Of a DNA stretch of 64,000 nucleotides, positions 17,262 through 25,718 are shown piece after piece. Origin of the DNA: Thermogemmatispora aurantia (GTDB taxonomy: Bacteria; Chloroflexota; Ktedonobacteria; Ktedonobacterales; Ktedonobacteraceae); contig NZ_BKZV01000009.1 of the NCBI RefSeq assembly GCF_008974285.1, positions 1 through 64,000 of the forward strand, written 5' to 3'. A program made the translations under genes and the position numbers. Positions within the stretch are counted from its first letter, which is position 1. Every line of letters starts with the position of its first letter. The notes under the pieces are model-generated. The model was not told the origin of the DNA, made no database searches, and saw only the letters and a list, made by a program, of their open reading frames with translations.

Positions 17262-17645
17262 ATGGCTAGAATTGCCGGAGTCGATATCCCACGCGAGAAA
17301 CCGGTCGAGATCTCGCTGCGCTATATCTATGGGATTGGCCCTACGACCAGCCGGCAGATCCTGGAGAAGACCCATGTCAATCCCTCCAAGCGAGTCAAGG
17401 ATCTGACCGAGGACGAGGTCAACCGTATTCGCGAGGTCATTGACCGCGAATACAAGGTCGAGGGCGATCTGCGGCGCGAGGTCGAGCAGAATATCAAGCG
17501 CCTGATTGAGATCGGCTGCTATCGCGGCCTGCGCCATCGCCGCAATCTGCCGGTGCGTGGCCAGCGAACACGAACGAATGCGCGTACTCGCCGCGGACCG
17601 CGGAAGACGGTGGCCGGTAAGAAGAAGGCTACAGCCAAGAAGTAA
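17262..17645 (+). CDS. rpsM: 30S ribosomal protein S13
   Basis: The 127 residues begin MARIAGVDIPREKPVEISLR, then YGIGPTTSRQILEKTHVNPS and end with GQRTRTNARTRRGPRKTVAG plus a Lys-rich tail. S13 forms subunit bridges and touches P-site tRNA. The helix-two-turn-helix region is intact. Length is close to normal. GGAGGAG lies before the ATG. Confidence 0.97.
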   Translation: MARIAGVDIPREKPVEISLRYIYGIGPTTSRQILEKTHVNPSKRVKDLTEDEVNRIREVIDREYKVEGDLRREVEQNIKRLIEIGCYRGLRHRRNLPVRGQRTRTNARTRRGPRKTVAGKKKATAKK

Positions 17646-17910
17646 GCATGGCTGCCTCAGATGCGGTTCCCTCTCTTCCTGGCCGAGTGCTCTGCTCTGG
17701 TGGTCGTCGGCTCCAGCCCTCACGGTGGCGCTGGCCAGCCGGCGGGCAGAGCGCGGGCGAGGAGAATGGCTGGGTGAGCTGCTCGCGGTCTTTTGCGTAC
17801 GCTGAACCGGTAAGCCGGTGAGTATTCCTGAAAAGCTTGAACAATAGGATAGAGCTGCAGGTAATTCCTGACAAGCAGACCGTCTCATCGGAGGTAGAGA
17901 GAAAGAGAAC

Positions 17911-18309
17911 ATGGCCGAGAAAAAGAAGCAGGCGGGTAAGCCGCGCAAGCGTGAACGGAAATCGGTGCCGCGTGGCCAGGCGCACATTCAAGCGACCTTT
18001 AATAATACGATTGTCACCGTGACCGACCCGAATGGGAATGTCGTGGCTTGGAGCAGTGCCGGTTCACAAGGCTTCAAGGGATCGCGCAAGAGCACTCCCT
18101 ACGCGGCCCAGGTCGCGGCAGAGGCTGCGGCTCGGAAAGCGATGGAGCATGGCATGCGCCAGGTCGAGGTCTATGTTAAGGGGCCAGGCTCTGGTCGCGA
18201 GGCGGCGATCCGCTCGCTGCAGGCTGCCGGTCTCAACGTCGTTTCGATCACTGATGTCACGCCGATTCCGCACAATGGCTGCCGCCCGCCGAAGAGGCGT
18301 CGTGTGTAG
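17911..18309 (+). CDS. rpsK: 30S ribosomal protein S11
   Basis: This 132-residue protein has GQAHIQATFNNTIVTVTDPN, GFKGSRKSTPYAAQVAAEAA, VKGPGSGREAAIRSLQAAGL and the terminal PHNGCRPPKRRRV, all typical of S11 in the 30S platform. A CGGAGG site precedes the ATG. The 265-nt spacer before it shows no gene. Confidence 0.98.
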   Translation: MAEKKKQAGKPRKRERKSVPRGQAHIQATFNNTIVTVTDPNGNVVAWSSAGSQGFKGSRKSTPYAAQVAAEAAARKAMEHGMRQVEVYVKGPGSGREAAIRSLQAAGLNVVSITDVTPIPHNGCRPPKRRRV

Positions 18310-18350
18310 GGGCGCTGTGCGATTGGACGTGTGAGGAGGATGAGCTAAAG

Positions 18351-18980
18351 ATGGCACGCTATACAGGCCCTGTTTGCAAGCTGTGCAGACGTGAGGGGGT
18401 CAAACTGTTTCTAAAGGGCGAGAAGTGCCTGACGAATTGTACCCTGGAGCGGCGCAACACCCGGCCCGGTCAACATGGAGGCAGCCGCCAGCGCAAGCTT
18501 TCGGGCTATGGAGCGCAGCTGCGCGAGAAGCAGAAGATTCGCCGCACCTACGGCGTGCTGGAGCGCCAGTTCCGCCGTCACTATAATGAGGCGCTGCGCC
18601 GTCCGGGCCGCACGGGTGAGAATCTGCTCCAGATTCTGGAGATGCGTCTGGACAATCTGGTCTATCGCCTGGGCTTTGCCGATTCGCGGGCACAGGCGCG
18701 TCAGCTGGTCTCGCATGGCCACTTTGAAGTCAATGGCCGCAAGACGGATATCCCCTCGTTTGTGGCTAAGCCCGGGGATGTGATCACTGTGCGTGAGCGC
18801 AGTAAGAGCCTGGAGTACTTTAAGACGCGCGCGCTCCAGCTTTCGCAGAAGGCTGTGCCAGGCTGGCTCAGTCTGGACATCGCGAACATGAGCGGGCGCG
18901 TGCTCTCGCTGCCGTCGCGCACCGATCTCGAACTGCCTTTTGAAGAGCAAATGGTGGTTGAGTATTATCAGGTTCGTTAG
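18351..18980 (+). CDS. rpsD: 30S ribosomal protein S4, zinc-finger form
   Basis: The 209-residue protein opens GPVCKLCRREGVKLFLKGEK followed by CLTNCTLERR, a four-cysteine zinc finger found in one of the two S4 forms. It continues with RNTRPGQHGG and the S4 RNA-binding domain RLDNLVYRLGFADSRAQARQ. S4 initiates 16S assembly. It has GGAGG upstream. The order rpsK-rpsD-rpoA is standard. Confidence 0.97.
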   Translation: MARYTGPVCKLCRREGVKLFLKGEKCLTNCTLERRNTRPGQHGGSRQRKLSGYGAQLREKQKIRRTYGVLERQFRRHYNEALRRPGRTGENLLQILEMRLDNLVYRLGFADSRAQARQLVSHGHFEVNGRKTDIPSFVAKPGDVITVRERSKSLEYFKTRALQLSQKAVPGWLSLDIANMSGRVLSLPSRTDLELPFEEQMVVEYYQVR

Positions 18981-19042
18981 CCAGAAGAAGCAAAGCAAAG
19001 CTGTTGTAGGCGGTGGTAGTACAAGAAAGGCAGGTTAGAACC

Positions 19043-20032
19043 TTGCAAGACATCACTCTGCCTTCGCGCATCAGGAATACGAAAACCCAGGGCAATTACG
19101 GGTGCTTCGACATCGAGCCGCTGGAGGCGGGGTACGGCGTCACGGTAGGCAACGCCCTGCGGCGCGTGCTCCTGTCGTCGTTGCCGGGCGCGGCGGTGAC
19201 GTCGATTCGCATCGAGGGGGTGCAGCACGAGTTTCAGGATATCCCCAACGTCATGGAGGACGTGACGGATATCGTGCTCAACATCAAGAAGCTGCGGTTG
19301 CGCTGCTTCTCGGACCACCCGGTGACGATGCACCTGAACGTCTCCGGTGAGCGCGTGGTGACGGCGGCGGACATCACGGCGCCAAGCACGGTGGAGATCG
19401 TCAACCCTGATCTCTACATTGCGACGCTGGATAACGAGAATGCGCGCCTCGATATGGAGATGGTTGTCGAGACCGGGCGCGGCTATGTCCCCGCCGATTC
19501 GAAGGAGGACCAGCCGATTGGGGTCATCCCGGTCGATGCCATCTACTCCCCAGTCGAGAAGGTGAACTTCACCGTGGAGCATACGCGCGTCGGCCAGATG
19601 ACCAACTATGAAAAGGTGGTTCTGGAAATCTGGACCGATGGCACGATTACGCCCGAGGAGGCTCTGCGGCAGGGGGCCGATATCCTGGTGCGTCTCTTCT
19701 CGCAGCTCGCCAACTATCATACGACCCTGACGACCGAGCAGGAGAAACCGCCGCTAAGCAGTCTGCCGATTCCTCAGAAGATCTACGATACGCCCATCGA
19801 GGAGCTTGATCTCTCGGTGCGCGCTTATAACTGCTTGAAGCGCAGCAATATTACGAAGGTCGGCCAGATCCTCTCGATGAATGAGGAAGATCTGCTGGGC
19901 GTGCGCAACTTTGGCGAGAAGAGCTTGCAGGAGTTGCGCGATCGCTTGATTGCGCGCAACTTCCTCCCGACGAATCTGCGCGCCAGCACGGTCGGGGCCG
20001 AGATGAACGGCGATCACGAAAGGGAGGGCTAG
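19043..20032 (+). CDS. rpoA: DNA-directed RNA polymerase subunit alpha
   Basis: The N-terminal assembly domain includes LEAGYGVTVGNALRRVLLSS and VQHEFQDIPNVMEDVTDIVL. The C-terminal domain, which binds UP elements and activators, includes LDLSVRAYNCLKRSNITKVG and LGVRNFGEKSLQELRDRL. The TTG at 19,043 was chosen because AAAGGCAGG lies about 8 nt before it (329 residues). An alternative GTG at 19,013 adds ten residues but has no good ribosome site. The start is therefore less certain than the gene. Confidence 0.96.
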   Translation: MQDITLPSRIRNTKTQGNYGCFDIEPLEAGYGVTVGNALRRVLLSSLPGAAVTSIRIEGVQHEFQDIPNVMEDVTDIVLNIKKLRLRCFSDHPVTMHLNVSGERVVTAADITAPSTVEIVNPDLYIATLDNENARLDMEMVVETGRGYVPADSKEDQPIGVIPVDAIYSPVEKVNFTVEHTRVGQMTNYEKVVLEIWTDGTITPEEALRQGADILVRLFSQLANYHTTLTTEQEKPPLSSLPIPQKIYDTPIEELDLSVRAYNCLKRSNITKVGQILSMNEEDLLGVRNFGEKSLQELRDRLIARNFLPTNLRASTVGAEMNGDHEREG

Positions 20033-20037
20033 TTAAG

Positions 20038-20664
20038 TTGAGGCATCGTGTTGCCGGTAACAAGCTGGGAATGCCGGAGCACCGCCGTCGTGCTGTCCGC
20101 CGCAGCCTGATGGCTGGTTTGCTCCGCTACGATCGGATCAATACCACCCTGGCCCGCGCCCGCGCGATTCGCGGCGAGGTGGAGCGGCTGATCGCGACCG
20201 CCGTCGAGGGCCGCGCCGCGGCTCAGCGCCATCTGGCGCAGGTGGTTCCCGATGAGGAGAAGGCGGCCAAGCTGCTGGCCTTTGCGCGTCGTGGCCGCTT
20301 CTCGCTCCATGATGAGGTGGCGACGAATGAGGAGCGCGCGGCTATGGGCATGCCCCCGCTGACGGAGCAGGGCCGTAAGTTCTTGGAGAATAAGCTGAAG
20401 GAGCGCCGTGCGGAGCTCCTGCGCATTATTCCCAAGGAAGATGAGGCGGAGCGGGCTTTGCGCGCCGCTTATGAGGCACTGGTGATTGAGCTGCGTGCCC
20501 GCCGCTATGTGCTGAGCCATCTGCCCGATGAGCTGGTGGTGCGCCGCCTCTTCGATGAGCTGGTGCCCCGTTATATGGGCCGTCCCGGTGGCTATACGCG
20601 CATTACGAAACTGGGGCGGCGCAAGGGCGATGCCGCCGAGGTCGCTCAGATCGCCCTGGTCTGA
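20038..20664 (+). CDS. rplQ: 50S ribosomal protein L17 with a large internal insertion
   Basis: The N-terminal half MRHRVAGNKLGMPEHRRRAV and MAGLLRYDRINTTLARARAI, and the end LFDELVPRYMGRPGGYTRIT followed by KLGRRKGDAAEVAQIALV, are a normal L17. Between about residues 58 and 152 lies an extra, mostly helical, Glu/Arg/Ala/Leu-rich block. The total is 208 residues against about 117. It starts at TTG with AAAGGGAGGG upstream, 5 nt after rpoA. Confidence 0.95.
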   Translation: MRHRVAGNKLGMPEHRRRAVRRSLMAGLLRYDRINTTLARARAIRGEVERLIATAVEGRAAAQRHLAQVVPDEEKAAKLLAFARRGRFSLHDEVATNEERAAMGMPPLTEQGRKFLENKLKERRAELLRIIPKEDEAERALRAAYEALVIELRARRYVLSHLPDELVVRRLFDELVPRYMGRPGGYTRITKLGRRKGDAAEVAQIALV

Positions 20665-20927
20665 GGTCTGCGCGAGGAGAGGAAGAGGAGACGGACGCCT
20701 CTGCTTTTCCCTCGGGCTTGGCAGCTCTGGCGCTCCCTCGACCCCTCAGCGGGGGCATGACTGGTCACCAGCCTCGGCTACTGGATGGATGAACGAGCCA
20801 GGAGAGCCGGAGGCAGGCTATATATCTCGCTCAACTCGCGTGAGGTAGCTCACACTCTGCAAGGGGTTGCCTGCGGTTAGGCGATGAGGCGCTAGACGGA
20901 TAGGGATAGGCGGATAGACGAGATCGC

Positions 20928-21806
20928 ATGAATATTGCCTGTGGCATTGAGTACGATGGCACGGACTATCATGGCTTCCAGCGCCAGCCGGCGGCTCATG
21001 GTCCTACGATCCAGGGGGTGCTGGAGACCGCTATCGCGCGCATTGCTGGTGAGCGGGTTGTGGTGCACGGTGCCGGGCGCACCGATGCGGGCGTTCACGC
21101 CTCGGGTCAGGTGATCAACTTCCACACGACGGCGCGACTTGCTCCCGAGACCTGGGTGCGGGCCTTGAATGCTACCTTGCCATCGACGATAGTTGTGCGC
21201 TGGGCGCGTGAGGTGCCAGAGCGCTTCCATGCTCGTTTCAGCGCTATCAGTCGCTCTTATCGTTATACGATTTGGAATGATGCGATTCCAACGGCGCTCC
21301 TGGCTCGCTTCACGTACCATCGCTCTCAGCCACTGGCGGTCGATCTCATGGCTGAGGCTTGCAGGTGTCTGCTGGGAACGAAGGATTTCGGGGCCTTTGG
21401 GCATAGTCCCGAGGATACCTCTCATCCTGATGAGGCTGGCCCGCACCACTGTGTCCGTACGATGCTGGTGGCCTCCTGCGTCCGCCACGGCGCCTGTATC
21501 TTTTGTGACTTTACGGCCAATGCCTTTCTGACGGGCATGGTGCGCCGTATTGTGGGTACACTTCTGCTGGTCGGTCAGCGGCGGCTCAGCGTGGAGGAGT
21601 TCGCGGCTATTGTCCAGCGTGCTGACCGTTCTCATCCAGGGGTAGCGGTGCCGGCGCGTGGGCTGTGCCTGGTAGGGGTCTCCTACCCCAAGGAACTCGG
21701 CCTGCCAGAAGCGTCGGTGACTACGACCACACTGGCCTCTGCTGTTTGGCCCGCACTGGCTGGCGTTGGAGCTGAGCCAGTCTCTGATGAAGGCCCGCCA
21801 GCCTGA
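20928..21806 (+). CDS. truA: tRNA pseudouridine(38-40) synthase
   Basis: TruA isomerises uridines in the anticodon arm. The N-terminus IEYDGTDYHGFQRQPAAHGP and the catalytic segment GAGRTDAGVHASGQV (with the nucleophilic Asp) are clear, along with RSYRYTIWND and FLTGMVRRIVGTLL. It is 292 residues; the last 35 or so are beyond the usual end. It follows rplQ as in many bacteria, after a 263-nt spacer. Confidence 0.96.
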   Translation: MNIACGIEYDGTDYHGFQRQPAAHGPTIQGVLETAIARIAGERVVVHGAGRTDAGVHASGQVINFHTTARLAPETWVRALNATLPSTIVVRWAREVPERFHARFSAISRSYRYTIWNDAIPTALLARFTYHRSQPLAVDLMAEACRCLLGTKDFGAFGHSPEDTSHPDEAGPHHCVRTMLVASCVRHGACIFCDFTANAFLTGMVRRIVGTLLLVGQRRLSVEEFAAIVQRADRSHPGVAVPARGLCLVGVSYPKELGLPEASVTTTTLASAVWPALAGVGAEPVSDEGPPA

Positions 21807-21964
21807 TAAACAGGCCCGGCTCACCTGTTCCTCACTGGACTGGGCGGCAAGCGTGGAGCGCGAAGATGGATGGCTGAGGAGGAAGCACCTTGCCCCGGTG
21901 CTCCGCGCTGTGAAGCTGTGTGAGTAAGTGAGCAAGCAAGATTGCGTTTTGGGAGATGTGTCCT

Positions 21965-22456
21965 ATGAGAAAGACTTATAGCGCCAGGGCTGCTGACCTG
22001 CGCCCGAAATGGTATGTGATTGATGCCGAGGGGCAGGTGCTGGGCCGGCTGGCGTCGCAGATCGCAACCATTCTCCGCGGCAAGCATAAACCGACGTTTA
22101 CTCCACATATGCCCTGCGGCGATTATGTGATCGTGGTCAATGCCGATAAGATCGCCGTAACGCGCGGGCGCCTCGATAAAAAGGTCTACTTCCGCCATAC
22201 CCAATACCCGGGCGGCGTGAAGCTGCAGACGCTCCGCCAGGTGCTGGAGGGTCCTCACCCTGAGCGCGCCTTGATTCATGCGGTGCGCGGTATGGTAATG
22301 CACAATAGCCTGGGCAACCAGTTGATGCGGCGGCTGAAGGTCTATGCTGGCCCAACCCATCCGCATCAGGCTCAAAAGCCTGTTCCCTGGCGTGGGCCAC
22401 AGGCGCTGCTGGACGAGTATCTCTCGGAGCAGTCGTCGGCCTCTGGCGAAAAGTAA
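21965..22456 (+). CDS. rplM: 50S ribosomal protein L13
   Basis: The 163-residue protein has RKTYSARAADLRPKWYVIDA, EGQVLGRLASQIATILRGKH, and VRGMVMHNSLGNQLMRRLKV with VYAGPTHPHQAQ at the end of the core. The ATG at 21,965 lies 9 nt after GGGAG; an ATG three codons earlier sits on that site. It is paired with rpsI as usual. Confidence 0.97.
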   Translation: MRKTYSARAADLRPKWYVIDAEGQVLGRLASQIATILRGKHKPTFTPHMPCGDYVIVVNADKIAVTRGRLDKKVYFRHTQYPGGVKLQTLRQVLEGPHPERALIHAVRGMVMHNSLGNQLMRRLKVYAGPTHPHQAQKPVPWRGPQALLDEYLSEQSSASGEK

Positions 22457-22539
22457 GTGAGGAGCTATCGCTTCTTCTCGTTGCTACTTGCTGACCTTAC
22501 CGGTCGAGATGAGACAAGGAAGGGAGAGGAGTACGGACC

Positions 22540-22965
22540 TTGGCTGAAAGTACCAAACTGGAGCTGCCTAAAGGGGAGTACTACTACGGGATGGGACGAC
22601 GCAAGACGTCTGTGGCACGCGTGCGTCTCTATCCCAATGGGAGCGGCAGAATTATTGTCAATGGGCGTGAGTTTCAGAACTACTTTGGCAACCGCGAATC
22701 GGTTGTAGCAACCGCCCTGGCGCCGCTCCGCCTGCTGGACCTGACCAGCGCTTATGATATCTCAGTGCGTGTGCTTGGTGGTGGACTGAGTGGCCAGGCT
22801 GGCGCTGTTCGCCATGCTCTGGCGCGGGCTTTGCTGCGCGTCAATCCCGACTGGAAGCATACCTTGCGTAAGGCTGGTTTCTTGACACGCGATCCACGCG
22901 TGAAGGAGCGCAAGAAGCCAGGTCTAAAGCGCGCACGCAAGGCGCCACAGTACACCAAGCGTTAA
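22540..22965 (+). CDS. rpsI: 30S ribosomal protein S9
   Basis: The 141-residue protein contains GMGRRKTSVARVRLYPNGSG, GLSGQAGAVRHALARALLRV and the C-terminal DPRVKERKKPGLKRARKAPQ ending YTKR, the tail that touches P-site tRNA. It starts at TTG behind AAGGGAGAGGA. It is the last gene of the plus-strand cluster before a strong terminator. Confidence 0.97.
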   Translation: MAESTKLELPKGEYYYGMGRRKTSVARVRLYPNGSGRIIVNGREFQNYFGNRESVVATALAPLRLLDLTSAYDISVRVLGGGLSGQAGAVRHALARALLRVNPDWKHTLRKAGFLTRDPRVKERKKPGLKRARKAPQYTKR

Positions 22966-23150
22966 GCCTGGCTCTGCTGGCTCCATTCCTGCTATTGGCT
23001 TCGCCTGCTTCTTCCATCTGCTTTTCTTGGGAGGACAGATGGATGGACGAGTGAATGACCACAAGGCGAGGTCGGGAGGAGGCCAGCGAGCACGCAGTTG
23101 CTGACCCGGCCCGCCTGCTGGCGGACGACGGGTGCAGAGGCAACACAGAT

Positions 23151-23197
23151 AAAAAAACAGGCGTGGGGAAGATGACTGCCCCGCACCTGTTTTTTTA
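23151..23197. terminator. Two-way intrinsic terminator between rpsI and ilvE
   Basis: A run of seven A, an ACAGGCGTGGGG arm, a ten-base loop, the CCCCGCACCTGT arm and a run of seven T form a near-perfect hairpin with U-tracts on both strands. It can end the ribosomal cluster from the left and ilvE transcription from the right. Confidence 0.9.
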
Positions 23198-23261
23198 TGC
23201 GCCTGAGCCAGGTCTGCTGCCAGGTGGGTTGGTCACTGATCCCAGTAGAAGAGAGAGGGCC

Positions 23262-24203
23262 CTAGCTGGCGCTGGCGGGGACGCTGCTGTAAACAGGTGT
23301 GCACCAGCGCGCCCGATACTCTGGGCGCTTGCCGCGCACGACCTCGAAGTAGAGGTCCTGAAGCGCCTTGCTGATGGGGCCAATCTGGCCGTTGCCGACA
23401 GAGCGGTGATCTACCTCTACCACGGGGGCTATCTGGGCTCCTGTGCCGCAGAGGAAGATCTCTTCGGCGTTGTACAGCTCGGTGCGATCGATGCTGCGCT
23501 CGCGGGTAATGCGTCCTAGCTCGCGACGGGCCAGCTCCATTACAGTGTCGCGGGTGATCCCGAGCAGGATGTTTTCGGTGGGGGCCGGTGTGACCAGTTC
23601 GCCGTTGAGCACCAAAAAGATGTTTTCGGCGCTGCCTTCGGAGACGTGGCCCTCGTGGGTGAGCATGATGGCCTCATCATAGCCATTCTGCAGGGCCTCG
23701 CTTTTGGCCAGCGCTGAGTTGACATAGGCGCCGCAAACTTTGGCACGCGCGGGAATGGCGTTGTCATCGATCCGCCTCCAGCTTGAGACGCAGCAGCGCA
23801 GACCAGTAGTGGCCACGTAGTCCCCGAACGGTTCCGTAGTGATCAGGAAGCTGTCGCTGATGCCATGCAGACGCACGCCGATCGTTTGATCGTTCTTGTA
23901 GGCGACGGGCCGGATGTAGATGTCCTGACGCTGGTTGTTGCGCCGTACCAGCTCGACCGTGATCTCTAGCAGTTGCTCAACAGTGTAGGGCAGACTGATT
24001 TGCAGCGTTTTGCAAGAGCGTAGCAGGCGCTCGTAGTGCTCGCGGGCCCGGAAGAGATAGAGCTGCTGATCCTGTTCATTCCAGTAGCCGCGGATACCCT
24101 CGAAACAGCCAGTGCCATAGGCAAAGCCGTGTGTACGTACGGAGATCACCCCACGCTCGACGGGGATGAACTCACCGTTCATGAAGAGTTCCTGGGCTTC
24201 CAT
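23262..24203 (-). CDS. ilvE: Branched-chain amino acid aminotransferase
   Basis: This class IV PLP enzyme interconverts Leu/Ile/Val and their keto acids using glutamate. The 313-residue protein has FAYGTGCFEGIRGYW, the PLP lysine in YVNSALAKSEA (Lys167) and the fold-type IV signature EGHVSEGSAENIF. Members can also be D-amino-acid transaminases, but the EGIRGYW segment and length favour IlvE. It is transcribed away from the arginase gene in the same direction, 222 nt downstream of it. Confidence 0.92.
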   Translation of the reverse strand: MEAQELFMNGEFIPVERGVISVRTHGFAYGTGCFEGIRGYWNEQDQQLYLFRAREHYERLLRSCKTLQISLPYTVEQLLEITVELVRRNNQRQDIYIRPVAYKNDQTIGVRLHGISDSFLITTEPFGDYVATTGLRCCVSSWRRIDDNAIPARAKVCGAYVNSALAKSEALQNGYDEAIMLTHEGHVSEGSAENIFLVLNGELVTPAPTENILLGITRDTVMELARRELGRITRERSIDRTELYNAEEIFLCGTGAQIAPVVEVDHRSVGNGQIGPISKALQDLYFEVVRGKRPEYRARWCTPVYSSVPASAS

Positions 24204-24425
24204 CGCTGTTGTGGCAGAAAGCTCCGTTGCCCTCTGCCTTCCCTCCTTCTTCAGAATAAGCTCTTGCTTGGTTTTCTGTGACCTGCTCAGCCCGGCTTGG
24301 CGCAGCGCAGATTCGCTCGCTGGACTGCTGAAGCGAGCCGGTCCGCGTCTGGGAAGAAAAGTGAGCCAGGCCGGCGTGACGAACTGGCCGAACTGGCAGA
24401 TTGCCAGCCAGTTGGCTAGCGCTGG

Positions 24426-25319
24426 CTAGAGGATAGTTTTTCCCAGAGCGGAGAGCACTAGCCCGACGGCGAGCGAGGCGGTTGCGTTCTCGCGGTCCAG
24501 GATCGGGTTGACCTCGACCACATCTATGGAACAGATCTGACCGCAGGCGGCAAGCAGCTCCATTGAGAGATGGGCCTCGCGATAGCTGAGGCCGCCGCGC
24601 ACCGGGGTTCCTACACCGGGCGCCTCGCTGGGATCAAGGGCGTCCAGATCGAGGCTCAGGTGGATACGTCTGCCATTGTGCCCGGCCACGGCGATGGCTT
24701 CTTCCATGATGGCTGAGATGCCGCGGCGGTCGATGTCGGTCATCGTAAAGACATGGATGCGATTGGCGCGCAGCAGTTCGCGCTCACCGGGATCGAGGTC
24801 GCGCACGCCGACGATTGCAATGTTCTGCGGGTTGACCTTGGGAACGCGGCCAGCCAGACGGACAAGGCGCTCGTGACCCAGGCCGGCCAGGGCTGCCAGC
24901 ACCATACCGTGGATATTGCCAGAGGGCGTCGTCTCCGGCGTATTGAAGTCGCCGTGGGCGTCGATCCAGATAACGCCGATGTCATTGTAGAAGCTGGCAA
25001 CGCCCGTAATAGAGCCAAGGGCGATACTGTGGTCTCCACCCAGGACAAGTGGCAGGTCACCCGCTAGCAGTGCCTCGCTGACGGCTGCTGCTAGCTCTTC
25101 GGCAACCTGGATAATCGGCTCCAGGTATTTGACATGTGGATCACCGGCTGGCTGATTTTCAGGAAGGGGGACGTGCAGATTACCGATGTCTTTAACGCTG
25201 TGGCCAAGTGCACGGAGTTTCTCGTGAAGGCCGGCATAGCGGATAGCACTCACCCCAATATCCACGCCGCGTCGGTCTGCCCCCAGATCCATCGGCACGC
25301 CAATCACACGAATCTGCAT
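24426..25319 (-). CDS. rocF: Arginase
   Basis: Arginase hydrolyses arginine to ornithine and urea with two manganese ions. The metal ligands are visible: GGDHS (His97), WIDAHGDF (Asp120, His122, Asp124) and SLDLDALDP (Asp224, Asp226). GVGTPVRGGLSYRE and the SIDVVEVNPILD segment distinguish arginases from agmatinases. The ATG at 25,319 follows AGGAGGG; an upstream in-frame start at 25,373 coincides with the promoter and was rejected. The product is 297 residues. Confidence 0.92.
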   Translation of the reverse strand: MQIRVIGVPMDLGADRRGVDIGVSAIRYAGLHEKLRALGHSVKDIGNLHVPLPENQPAGDPHVKYLEPIIQVAEELAAAVSEALLAGDLPLVLGGDHSIALGSITGVASFYNDIGVIWIDAHGDFNTPETTPSGNIHGMVLAALAGLGHERLVRLAGRVPKVNPQNIAIVGVRDLDPGERELLRANRIHVFTMTDIDRRGISAIMEEAIAVAGHNGRRIHLSLDLDALDPSEAPGVGTPVRGGLSYREAHLSMELLAACGQICSIDVVEVNPILDRENATASLAVGLVLSALGKTIL

Positions 25320-25371
25320 CTGTTCGCTTACCCTCCTGTTCGCCGTTGAACAGTGTGATCTTTTCCCTTCC

Positions 25372-25400
25372 ATTATAGCCCTGGGCCAGGACCTTGTCCA
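25372..25400 (-). promoter_or_regulatory. Promoter of the arginase gene
   Basis: On the minus strand TGGACA and TATAAT are separated by exactly 17 bp. Transcription would start near 25,365 with a leader of about 45 nt to the ATG. This is a near-consensus sigma-70 type promoter. Confidence 0.8.
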
Positions 25401-25557
25401 TCAGCCAATTGCTCCCAGAGTCGTGGGCCGAGGGAAGCCATTGCACACCGATCGAACGAGACCAGTGAGGCTGAATTTGACCCGGAGCTGAGGCGGGGCG
25501 ATGGAGGAGGGGGAGGGAGGTGACGGTCAGACGGGCCAGCGGCTTGTTCCTCGCTCC

Positions 25558-25587
25558 TTGCCGCTGGGGCGAGGGGCGCTATACAAT
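25558..25587 (+). promoter_or_regulatory. Probable promoter of the solute-binding lipoprotein gene
   Basis: TTGCCG (25,558-25,563) is followed after 16 bp by TATACA or after 18 bp by TACAAT. It lies about 130 nt before the gene. Match to consensus is moderate. Confidence 0.5.
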
Positions 25588-25718
25588 AGAGGCTACCTGA
25601 CCTGGCGCTATCACCTCTGCTGTCCGCCAGGTTCGCACGGTGGTGGACTGGCATTGCCAACGAGAGCCGCAGAAAGGAAGATTCGACGTTTCTTTCTGCG
25701 AGGAAGGAGGCGCTTGTC

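Larger units (their letters stand above)
25320..25718. other. Divergent promoter region between arginase and the solute-binding protein
   Basis: This 399-nt stretch carries one promoter on each strand, listed separately. Between them (25,401-25,557) I see only GC- and G-rich sequence with no gene. Confidence 0.65.

Noticed and set aside
25320..25373. A longer arginase start at 25,373
   Set aside because: It overlaps the -10 box of the arginase promoter and lacks a ribosome site; the ATG at 25,319 has AGGAGGG.
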